From: CAZPMC01 sp964587755
Lineage (GTDB): Bacteria > Bacillota > Clostridia > Acetivibrionales > DTU013
Assembly (NCBI GenBank): GCA_964587755.1
Contig: CAZPMC010000060.1
Coordinates: 1-7,468, forward strand
Reading direction: 5' to 3'
Length of the DNA stretch: 7,468 nucleotides
The notes under the pieces are model-generated. The model worked only from the letters and a program-made list of their open reading frames with translations. It did no database searches and was not told the DNA's origin. This document shows, in pieces, positions 1 to 6,325 of the stretch (its first letter is position 1; each line of letters opens with the position of its first letter). Made by a program: the position numbers and the translations under genes.

Positions 1-40
1 ACCACATTTTTAATTTTTTTCTCTTTCTTTAGTTTGTGAT

Positions 41-69
41 AAAAAAATCTCCCTTGCTAAGGGAGATTT
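41..69 (-). terminator. Intrinsic terminator overlapping the 3' end of the kamA-like gene
   Basis: Read on the minus strand, an 11-bp perfect stem (69-59 with 55-45) closes a 3-nt loop and runs into a tract of T (47-41). The last codons and the TAG stop (59-57) of the radical SAM gene lie inside the hairpin, so the terminator is embedded in the end of the gene. The plus strand has no comparable T-run after the stem, so it looks one-directional. It implies that the radical SAM gene ends its transcript here. The remaining bases at the left edge (1-40) are T-rich and show no gene. Confidence 0.9.
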
Positions 70-1163
70 GTGTCAATCCAGCATTGATCTTCATCAAGCT
101 TTAGCTTAAATATTCTTGAATTGTCTTTCTCATATTTAGCCTGATGGAATTTGAAAATCATTTTTCCGTCGGTAGGATCCACCCCGATTATCTCTATTTT
201 CCCCATGGGATGTGACATAACATAATTGAGGCTTTTGGCCTGGCCGCTCATAATTATCTTTGCTTCTTCTACAATTTCAATTCCCTTCATAAGAGGTACC
301 TGGAATTGATTCAATACCCCGGTTACCGGCCTGCATTGGAAAACATAATACGGTATTATGCCATATCTTACTAACTCATTCATTAACATTCCCAATATTT
401 CAGGGTTGTCGTTTATTCCTTTAAGCAGGACTGTCTGGTTTCTCACTATACAGCCCGCTTTTTGTAAAGCTTCTATTGCCTTAACCGATTCGGTCGTAAC
501 CTCCCGCGGGTGGTTGTACTGGGTTACGATGAATATTTGCTTTTTTGCCGAGTATTGTTTTAACACACCCGTCAATTCTTCGTCAGTATATATACGTTCC
601 GGCAATACCACCGGTGTCCGGGTTCCGAAACGAATAAATTCAATGTTAGTTATTTCAGAAAAATAGCTCAAATATCTTTCAATAATATCATTGTTATTTA
701 GAAACGGATCGCCTCCGGAGATTAATACATTGTTTATCTCCTTATGCTCTTTTACATAGCCGGCCATAACAGGTATTTGTTTGGCAATCTCTTCATTTGA
801 TACCCCGACCAGACGCTTTCTGAAGCAATGCCTGCAATACATCGCACATTGATTTGTGGATAAAACCAAAGCTGTCTGCTTATACTTGTGCTGCAAACCG
901 GGTACGACTGTATTGTCGTATTCACCGCTTGTATCATAATTTCCGCCCTCTGAAAATTCCATTCCCTGGGGTACGCACATCTTTCTGATAGGATCCTCTG
1001 CATCACCCGGATTAATCAACGATAAATAATACGGTGTAATCAGCATGGGGTATGTTTTGCTTATTTCCTTAATCTGTTCTGTTTCTTTTTCACTCAAGCC
1101 AAGGACTGAGCTTATCTGTTCTACGCTTCTGTAACTTTTAGCTAGTTCTGTTTTCCAAGTCAT
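57..1163 (-). CDS. KamA-family radical SAM/PLP aminomutase, substrate uncertain
   Basis: A 368-residue cytosolic enzyme of the lysine 2,3-aminomutase (KamA) family, which moves an alpha-amino group to the beta carbon using S-adenosylmethionine, a [4Fe-4S] cluster and PLP. Visible motifs are the cluster site CAMYCRHC (Cys106, Cys110, Cys113), SGGDP at 149-153, RTPVVLP near 182-188, TQYNHP near 214-219, RNQTVLLKGIND near 241-252, and a Gly-Lys (Lys322) where the family carries its PLP lysine. Both aspartates that bind the lysine side-chain amine in true lysine 2,3-aminomutase appear replaced: Arg278 in QCRPV, and Ser317 before HPMGK. The glycine loop before Lys322 is also two residues short. 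The substrate is therefore probably not lysine; an acidic amino acid is possible. I chose the ATG at 1163 because AAGGGGAGG lies just ahead of it; the ATG at 1181 lies upstream of that site. At 368 residues it is shorter than the clostridial lysine enzyme (about 416). It is a single-gene transcript under a c-di-AMP riboswitch. Confidence 0.85.
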   Translation of the reverse strand: MTWKTELAKSYRSVEQISSVLGLSEKETEQIKEISKTYPMLITPYYLSLINPGDAEDPIRKMCVPQGMEFSEGGNYDTSGEYDNTVVPGLQHKYKQTALVLSTNQCAMYCRHCFRKRLVGVSNEEIAKQIPVMAGYVKEHKEINNVLISGGDPFLNNNDIIERYLSYFSEITNIEFIRFGTRTPVVLPERIYTDEELTGVLKQYSAKKQIFIVTQYNHPREVTTESVKAIEALQKAGCIVRNQTVLLKGINDNPEILGMLMNELVRYGIIPYYVFQCRPVTGVLNQFQVPLMKGIEIVEEAKIIMSGQAKSLNYVMSHPMGKIEIIGVDPTDGKMIFKFHQAKYEKDNSRIFKLKLDEDQCWIDTNLP

Positions 1164-1167
1164 AATT

Positions 1168-1176
1168 CCTCCCCTT
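1168..1176 (-). promoter_or_regulatory. Ribosome binding site that decides the kamA-like start
   Basis: On the minus strand AAGGGGAGG is followed by AATT and the ATG at 1163. The in-frame ATG at 1181 would place this strong Shine-Dalgarno sequence inside the coding region as Arg-Arg-Gly-Gly and has no comparable site of its own. The start at 1163 is therefore preferred. Confidence 0.8.
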
Positions 1177-1191
1177 CTCATTTACTTCAGA

Positions 1192-1230
1192 TAGTGTTTT
1201 GCACCGTTTTTCATAGGCTGCTTTACACTA
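1192..1230 (-). other. Hairpin in the kamA-like leader between riboswitch terminator and start codon
   Basis: On the minus strand, TAGTGT (1230-1225) pairs with ACACTA (1197-1192). After a symmetric AAA/AAA internal loop, GCA pairs with TGC. It ends about 15 bases before the Shine-Dalgarno site and has no T-tract, so it is not a terminator. It may stabilise or process the message, or it may be chance. Confidence 0.35.
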
Positions 1231-1261
1231 CCTAATTAATAATTTTGATTGCTTGCTTCAT

Positions 1262-1306
1262 AAAAAAGACACTTTAGACAAGAGAAGTCTCTTATGCTAA
1301 AGTGCC
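1262..1306 (-). terminator. Intrinsic terminator of the c-di-AMP riboswitch (expression platform)
   Basis: On the minus strand a 10-bp stem (1306-1297 with 1277-1268, one G-U pair) carries a further 5-bp stem, AAGAG (1293-1289) with CTCTT (1284-1280), closed by a 4-nt loop. Six T residues follow (1267-1262). It sits about 60 nt after the aptamer and about 100 nt before the start codon, as expected for a transcription-terminating OFF switch. The strand just after the aptamer (1365-1357) is perfectly complementary over 9 bases to 1288-1280 inside this hairpin, which offers a candidate antiterminator. Confidence 0.92.
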
Positions 1307-1366
1307 CTATATCACGCATATTCATATTAGAATATAGTATAACACTACTATACTTAACTTCTCTTC

Positions 1367-1478
1367 AATGCTTACGAGATTAGCTGACGGATTCGGGTCG
1401 AAGATGTAACCCTACATACTTATAGAAAATATGATTCACCCCAACAATTGGTTCTCCCGTTCTAATTGATTCAGCATT
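1367..1478 (-). promoter_or_regulatory. c-di-AMP riboswitch aptamer (ydaO/yuaA class)
   Basis: Read on the minus strand, the region holds the conserved blocks of the ydaO/yuaA class in the right order: GGGAGAACCA, TTGGGGTGAATC, GTAGGG, and then CCCGAATCCGTCAGCTAA followed by CTCGTAAGC. The closing P1 stem is visible as AATGCT (1478-1473) with AGCATT (1372-1367). The class binds cyclic di-AMP and usually turns genes off when the ligand is high. Upstream is a good promoter, downstream an intrinsic terminator and then the KamA-like gene, so that gene is the evident target. Class assignment is by recalled consensus; no covariance search was run. A lysine riboswitch was considered because of the downstream gene, but the conserved blocks do not fit it. 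Confidence 0.93.
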
Positions 1479-1515
1479 TATGCTTTGTGGCTTATATTAA
1501 ATTTTGGTGCTATCT

Positions 1516-1544
1516 AGTATAACATTTTTTAAAGGATTTATCAA
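1516..1544 (-). promoter_or_regulatory. Promoter of the riboswitch and kamA-like transcript
   Basis: On the minus strand, -35 TTGATA (1544-1539) is separated by exactly 17 bp from -10 TATACT (1521-1516), close to the vegetative sigma-A consensus. Transcription would start near 1509, about 30 nt before the aptamer's P1 stem. The promoter lies about 30 bp past the gyrA stop codon. I see no intrinsic terminator between gyrA and this point. Confidence 0.8.
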
Positions 1545-1574
1545 CGATTTCCCATAATTTTTTATCCGGTCCCT

Positions 1575-4190
1575 CTATTGACCCTCTTCCTCGCCGTTTT
1601 TCTCATCCTTTTCTTCGTCGTTTTCCCCGGTCTTTTCCCCGTCTTTTTCTCCAGTCTCTTCCCTATCTTTTTCTTCTGGCTTTTCCCCGTTCTCTTCCCC
1701 GTTCTCTTCCCCGTTCTCTTCCACTTCCTCGTCCTCGTCTTCTTTCTCTAACCTGGCAAGACCGACTACGTGGCTTCCTTCCGTCATTCTCATCAATGTG
1801 ACGCCCTGTGTTGCGCGTCCTAATATGCTAATATCGCTTACCTTCATTCTGATGATGGTGCCGTCCGAGCTGATGAGCATTATTTCGTCTGTTTCATATA
1901 CAAGCCTTATGCTCGCTAATTTGCCCGTCCTCTCAGTCACTCTGTAAGTCAGTATTCCTTTACCGGCTCTTGACTGAATTTTGTATTCATCCAGCTCCGT
2001 CCGTTTACCAAAACCATTTTCCGTTACAACAAGAAGTGTTGAATCAGGCATTGAGGTTGCCATGCCTATTACATAGTCATCATCATCAAGGTTGATGCCC
2101 TTAACTCCCTGGGATACTCTGCCCATGGGTCTGACATTACTCTCTTTAAATCTTATGGACATACCGTTCCTAGTGACAAGCATTATGTCATTCTTGCCAT
2201 TTGTGAGTCTGACGCCTATAAGCTCGTCATTCTCTCTGAGAGCTACTGCTGTGAGGCCGCCTCTTCTAATGTTGTCGTATTGGGAAAGCTCAGTCTTTTT
2301 AACAAGACCTAATTTTGTAGCCATTATCAAATATGCGCCTTCCTCGTCCCCTGCGATTGGTATAACAGCGCTTACCTTCTCATCCCCGTCCAGCTCCAAA
2401 AGATTAACTATGGCAGTTCCTTTTGCCTGACGCCCGGCTTCAGGTATCTGATAAGCTTTGAGTCTATAGACTTTGCCCTTGTTTGTAAAGAACAATATAT
2501 AGCTGTGGGTAGAGGTGACAAACAACTGCTCCACAAAGTCCTCTTCACGGGTGCTGAGAGCCGTAATGCCCTTTCCGCCTCTCTTTTGACTCTTATATGT
2601 GTCAGCAGGAAGTCTCTTTATATACCCAAAGTGAGTAAGGGTGATAACGCTTTCCTCCTCCTCAATAAGGTCTTCTATATCAATATCATCCTCGTCAAGG
2701 CTTATTCCGGTCCTTCTGGCATCGCCGTACTTCTCTTTTATCGCAATCAGCTCATCCGTTACTATTTTCAGAAGAAGCCCTTCATCTGACAATACCTTTT
2801 TATAGAATTCTATTTTTGACATAACATCGCGATATTCTGCCTCCAGCTTATCTCTTTCCAATCCTGTAAGCCTGCCGAGCCTCATATCCACAATAGCCTG
2901 AGCCTGTTTTTCGCTAAGAGCGAATCTTTCGCAGAGCCTTTGCTTCGCCAACTGCTCAGTACGGGAGCTCCTGATTATGTTGATTACTTCATCAAGATTG
3001 TCTATGGCTATCCTTAAGCCTTCCAATATATGAGCCCGGGCCTCTGCCTTCTCCAGCTCAAAGCGGGTGCGGCGTGTTATTACATCCTTCTGATGCTCGA
3101 GGTAATACTCCATTGCCTGCTTAATGTTTATAACCTTAGGCTCAAATTTACCATCGTCTGATTGGACCAGTGCCAGCATATTAACACTGAAGGTGTCCTG
3201 AAGCTGTGTAAATTTATAAAGCTGATTTAGGATAACATTTGCATTTGCATCCCTTTTGAGGGTGATAACAATTCTTACAGCTTCCTCTCTGTCAGACTCG
3301 TCATTTATGTCAGATATTCCTTCAATTCGTTTGTCCTTAACCAGGTCAGCTATTTTTTCAATCAATCTGGACTTGTTTACCTGATAAGGCAAGTCCTTTA
3401 TAATAATCCTTTGTCTGTTGGCTGAAGTTTGCTCTATTTCAGCCTTTGCCCTGACAACTACCCTACCTCTGCCTGTCCTGAAATAGTCTCTGATACCTTG
3501 CTTTCCGAGAATAGTGCCTGCTGTAGGAAAATCAGGACCTTGAATAATTTTGCCGATTTCTTCAAATGTAATATCAGGATTTTTAGACAGTGCAACTATA
3601 CCGTCAATAACCTCAGTGAGGTTGTGGGGTGGAATATTTGTAGCCATTCCTACTGCAATCCCCGAAGAGCCATTAACCAAGAGGTTCGGAAATCTTGACG
3701 GAAGCACAACAGGCTCCATCTCATGCTCGTCAAAGTTTGGCTTGAAGTCAACAGTATCTTTATTTATCTCGGCAAGCATTTCAGCTGAAATCTTTGAGAG
3801 CCTTGCTTCTGTGTACCTCATTGCAGCAGGCGGATCCCCGTCTATTGAGCCGAAGTTTCCATGCCCGTCAATCAGAGGATATCTCAGAGAAAAATCCTGT
3901 GCCAAACGAACCAAGGTGTCGTATACTGCTGCATCACCATGGGGATGGAACTTTCCCAAAACGTCTCCGACTGTAGTAGCACACTTTCTGTAAGGCTTAT
4001 CTGCCGTAAAACCTTGAGAGTACATGGAATAGAGTATTCTTCTATGCACAGGCTTCAACCCGTCTCTTACATCGGGCAGAGCACGATCGATTATTACGCT
4101 CATTGCATAGTCTATAAAGGATTTTTTCATTTCCAACTCTATGTCAACCGGAATAACCCTCTGCACATCGTTGCCTTCTCTTTCTGCCAT
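1575..4190 (-). CDS. gyrA: DNA gyrase subunit A
   Basis: The 871-residue A subunit of DNA gyrase, the type II topoisomerase that, with GyrB, adds negative supercoils using ATP. The winged-helix and tower domains fill the first ~500 residues; the catalytic tyrosine is Tyr126 in AAMRYTEARLS. The C-terminal beta-pinwheel follows, with the GyrA box QKRGGKG at 535-541, which marks gyrase rather than topoisomerase IV ParC. Within the quinolone-binding loop the sequence is HPHGDAAVYD: Ala87 replaces the usual serine (E. coli Ser83) while Asp91 (E. coli Asp87) is kept. From about residue 815 the protein runs into a 57-residue tail almost entirely of Glu, Asp, Gly, Asn and Lys, far longer than I would expect for a Firmicutes GyrA. 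The start at 4190 has AGAGGT 7 bases upstream. gyrB is not next to it in this window; the upstream gene is an ABC permease 80 bp away. Confidence 0.98.
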   Translation of the reverse strand: MAEREGNDVQRVIPVDIELEMKKSFIDYAMSVIIDRALPDVRDGLKPVHRRILYSMYSQGFTADKPYRKCATTVGDVLGKFHPHGDAAVYDTLVRLAQDFSLRYPLIDGHGNFGSIDGDPPAAMRYTEARLSKISAEMLAEINKDTVDFKPNFDEHEMEPVVLPSRFPNLLVNGSSGIAVGMATNIPPHNLTEVIDGIVALSKNPDITFEEIGKIIQGPDFPTAGTILGKQGIRDYFRTGRGRVVVRAKAEIEQTSANRQRIIIKDLPYQVNKSRLIEKIADLVKDKRIEGISDINDESDREEAVRIVITLKRDANANVILNQLYKFTQLQDTFSVNMLALVQSDDGKFEPKVINIKQAMEYYLEHQKDVITRRTRFELEKAEARAHILEGLRIAIDNLDEVINIIRSSRTEQLAKQRLCERFALSEKQAQAIVDMRLGRLTGLERDKLEAEYRDVMSKIEFYKKVLSDEGLLLKIVTDELIAIKEKYGDARRTGISLDEDDIDIEDLIEEEESVITLTHFGYIKRLPADTYKSQKRGGKGITALSTREEDFVEQLFVTSTHSYILFFTNKGKVYRLKAYQIPEAGRQAKGTAIVNLLELDGDEKVSAVIPIAGDEEGAYLIMATKLGLVKKTELSQYDNIRRGGLTAVALRENDELIGVRLTNGKNDIMLVTRNGMSIRFKESNVRPMGRVSQGVKGINLDDDDYVIGMATSMPDSTLLVVTENGFGKRTELDEYKIQSRAGKGILTYRVTERTGKLASIRLVYETDEIMLISSDGTIIRMKVSDISILGRATQGVTLMRMTEGSHVVGLARLEKEDEDEEVEENGEENGEENGEKPEEKDREETGEKDGEKTGENDEEKDEKNGEEEGQ
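1685..1720 (-). repeat. Three perfect 12-bp tandem repeats in the gyrA acidic tail
   Basis: The plus-strand unit CCCCGTTCTCTT occurs three times without a mismatch (1685-1696, 1697-1708, 1709-1720). In frame, the array accounts for the Glu-Glu-Asn-Gly units of the GyrA tail. Degenerate relatives encoding Gly-Glu-Lys/Asn/Thr continue to the stop codon. The unit is a multiple of three, so gain or loss keeps the frame. Confidence 0.9.
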
Positions 4191-4197
4191 GTAAAAT

Positions 4198-4203
4198 ACC
4201 TCT
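4198..4203 (-). promoter_or_regulatory. Ribosome binding site of gyrA
   Basis: On the minus strand AGAGGT lies 7 bases before the ATG at 4190 and supports that start. Confidence 0.7.
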
Positions 4204-4241
4204 TTCTGTATGTGAAAAATTTTGTAATTTTAAACTATGTT

Positions 4242-4250
4242 ATTATATCA
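4242..4250 (-). promoter_or_regulatory. Extended -10 promoter of gyrA
   Basis: The minus strand carries TGATATAAT: a perfect TATAAT with the TGN extension. The hexamer 17 bp upstream, TGGTAT, is a poor -35, which fits an extended -10 promoter. The predicted start near 4235 gives a leader of about 45 nt. It sits in the 80-bp gap after the permease gene. That gap has no clear terminator, so gyrA may also receive read-through. Confidence 0.65.
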
Positions 4251-4270
4251 CAACTTTCCTTTGTATACCA

Positions 4271-6325
4271 TTAGACATTTTGCCCATTTATTCCGCTTAC
4301 TATTTTATAATAAGTAGATGACGTCACCCGGTAAACAAGTGCATAGAAAAGGCCAAACATCAGGTAGCAGCAAACAGTCACGATTATTAAAAGAGTGAGG
4401 TTTCTTAGGTTGAATAACTGGAGTATCTTCCAAATCAAAGGGAATGCAAAAGCCAGGTGCAGACCTGCAAACACAAGAGGCATAAAAAACACTGTCAAAA
4501 TCTGAGAATTTATGCTCTTCCTGATATCCTTTTTCGTCATCCCCACCTTCTGCATTATTTCAAATCTGGACTGATCCTCATACCCTTCAGAGATCTGCTT
4601 GTAGTAAATAATCAGAACAGCCGCAGATATGAATACTATGCTGAGCATAATTCCAAGGAAGAAAAGCCCGCCGAAGCTTGAGTAAAAATCAAGACGCTCT
4701 AAAACAGTGCTGTAGCACATATATGTTTTAAAAACGCCGTCATCCTTCTTTTTCACTTCTTGCAACTCCTCCAGCATCTGCTTTCTTACAGCAATATGCT
4801 GCTCATCGGGAGCATCTAAATCAAATCCGTGAATCCAATATAAACTTAGCATTTTATTCTCGTTCAGATAGGTCAGCTCTGTAAGGGGGGCAATATACTC
4901 ATTAAAATCAGATACAACGACGAATACTGCCGAAATAATTTGATCTGCCCCCATTTCATCTTCCGGAAAACTGTCCAAAACCCTCTTAACGGAAAGCTCC
5001 TGCCCATTTCCAACGCGGATGGTTTCATATCCATATTTCTGTCTCGTACAGTGTACAAGGGCTTCGTCCTTCTCCAAAGTTTCATTTGTATTCATAAGGC
5101 GGTTATAGTCCTCTAAAGGCATGATTATTGCAGAATACAGCTCATCATAATTCATATTGCTTGTATAGCCTGCAAAAGATTCAGCAGGCACAATACGGCT
5201 GCCTTCTAACAATCCAAAGAGATTTGCACAGCGGTACTCCATGACATTCTCTCTTTGGACATTGTTGTCTGACGCAGCCCTTTTAGTAATTGCCCGTAAT
5301 GTATCAAGGTTTTGGTCCTCTGTCTTATCCACACTGTCTAATCTAATCTGCATGCTGATGTTCCTGGGATAGAGGGACCTGATACTGTCCTCAGTACCAA
5401 CATAAAGACTCGTGGTGGATGAAAGCATGACCAGCACCATTGTGCTAAGAATACAAATAGATGCCAGCCCTGCGCCATTTCTCTTCATTCTGTAAGCCAT
5501 GGAGGAAACTGAAACAAAATGGTTGGGCTTATAATAATAGCCCTTTCGTTTTTGCAAAATCCTGCACAATACCACCGACCCCGAAACAAACAGAATGTAA
5601 GTTGCGACAATTACCATTATGACTGCAATGAAAAACATACTTATGGCATTTAAGGGGCTCTTTATTGAAATGGCAATGTAATACGCATATCCTAAGATCA
5701 ATACTCCGAAAATAGCCATCAACCAGTTTGCCTTAGGAGGCTTTTCTCCTGTATTCTCACTGCGCAAAAGCGTCAAGGGTGCTGAAAGGCGGACCCTGAG
5801 CAGGGCATTGACAAGTATCAATATAAAAATAGCCATAAAAACAATGACTGTTTGCATTATGGCATTTAAAGAAACAGAAAGTGAATAATTCACATCAACA
5901 TGCATTATGTTCAAAAGGGCAAGCTCTGCAAACTTTGACACCAGAACCCCCACAGCCAGACCAACCGCCAGGGATAAAGCCAATATTATCAGTACTTCCC
6001 AGACCATAATCCTTAATATGTTTTTCTTATTCATCCCAAGAATATTGTAAAGCCCGAACTCCTTTTTTCTCCTCCTGATCAAAAAGGAATTGGTATAAAA
6101 CAAAAAAATCAGTGAGAATATTGCAATTACTGCTCTGCCTAAGGACAGCACAAGCAGGATATTTGACGCGCCTCTCATTTGCCTGATCAAAGGGCAGTAA
6201 ACCAGGGATGCAATAATATAAAACATAGCTATCATGCCAATACATGTTAAAATGTAGGGGATATAAAGCCTTTTGTTGCTTCTGATACCAGTCCTGGCAA
6301 GCTTCGGGTAAATCCTCATCTTCAT
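4271..6325 (-). CDS. BceB-like ABC transporter permease (FtsX family, 10 TM)
   Basis: A 684-residue membrane permease of the peptide-antibiotic resistance and sensing type (BceB/VraG group), working with the ATPase encoded just upstream. Hydrophobic segments fall near residues 20-43, 55-80, 108-130, 155-175, 201-220, 226-250, 285-305, 550-575, 608-632 and 640-665. A large hydrophilic extracellular region (about 306-548) sits between the seventh and eighth. That 7 + domain + 3 layout is the hallmark of this family. In known members the extracellular domain recognises complexes of antimicrobial peptides with lipid II cycle intermediates, and the transporter signals to the partner kinase. The start codon overlaps the ATPase stop by 4 bases (ATGA), which implies translational coupling; an in-frame ATG two codons on is a possible alternative. 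The ligand cannot be read from the sequence. Confidence 0.9.
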   Translation of the reverse strand: MKMRIYPKLARTGIRSNKRLYIPYILTCIGMIAMFYIIASLVYCPLIRQMRGASNILLVLSLGRAVIAIFSLIFLFYTNSFLIRRRKKEFGLYNILGMNKKNILRIMVWEVLIILALSLAVGLAVGVLVSKFAELALLNIMHVDVNYSLSVSLNAIMQTVIVFMAIFILILVNALLRVRLSAPLTLLRSENTGEKPPKANWLMAIFGVLILGYAYYIAISIKSPLNAISMFFIAVIMVIVATYILFVSGSVVLCRILQKRKGYYYKPNHFVSVSSMAYRMKRNGAGLASICILSTMVLVMLSSTTSLYVGTEDSIRSLYPRNISMQIRLDSVDKTEDQNLDTLRAITKRAASDNNVQRENVMEYRCANLFGLLEGSRIVPAESFAGYTSNMNYDELYSAIIMPLEDYNRLMNTNETLEKDEALVHCTRQKYGYETIRVGNGQELSVKRVLDSFPEDEMGADQIISAVFVVVSDFNEYIAPLTELTYLNENKMLSLYWIHGFDLDAPDEQHIAVRKQMLEELQEVKKKDDGVFKTYMCYSTVLERLDFYSSFGGLFFLGIMLSIVFISAAVLIIYYKQISEGYEDQSRFEIMQKVGMTKKDIRKSINSQILTVFFMPLVFAGLHLAFAFPLIWKILQLFNLRNLTLLIIVTVCCYLMFGLFYALVYRVTSSTYYKIVSGINGQNV

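Noticed and set aside
57..1163. Calling the enzyme lysine 2,3-aminomutase (AblA/KamA) or EpmB outright
   Set aside because: Both lysine-contacting Asp residues are missing, there is no beta-lysine acetyltransferase gene beside it, and the QCRPV and HPMGK stretches do not match what I recall of EpmB.
1164..1181. Upstream in-frame ATG at 1181 as the start of the KamA-like gene
   Set aside because: It would translate the Shine-Dalgarno sequence itself as Arg-Arg-Gly-Gly and has no site of its own; the ATG at 1163 is well placed after AAGGGGAGG.
1182..1261. Two tiny leader ORFs on the minus strand (9 codons starting at 1261; 10 codons starting at 1214 and ending just before the ATG at 1181)
   Set aside because: Neither has a Shine-Dalgarno site (one follows the T-tract directly), the lengths are what chance gives, and the peptides carry no run of a regulatory amino acid.
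1367..1478. Lysine riboswitch (L-box) or T-box ahead of an aminomutase-like gene
   Set aside because: The conserved blocks CCCGAATCCGTCAGCTAA and TTGGGGTGAATC belong to the ydaO/yuaA class; no L-box core or T-box sequence is present.
1685..1720. Tandem repeats as a CRISPR array or a non-coding repeat element
   Set aside because: There are no spacers, the unit is 12 bp and keeps frame, and it encodes the acidic GyrA tail.
3930..3932. Alanine in the quinolone loop as an acquired resistance mutation
   Set aside because: Acquired changes at this site are usually Leu, Phe, Tyr or Ile; Ala occurs as a natural lineage state in other bacteria, and nothing here shows selection.
3550..3993. Open reading frame of 147 codons on the plus strand
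   Set aside because: It lies wholly inside gyrA on the opposite strand and its product resembles no family; it is a shadow of the conserved gyrase codons. The other plus-strand frames within genes were dropped for the same reason.
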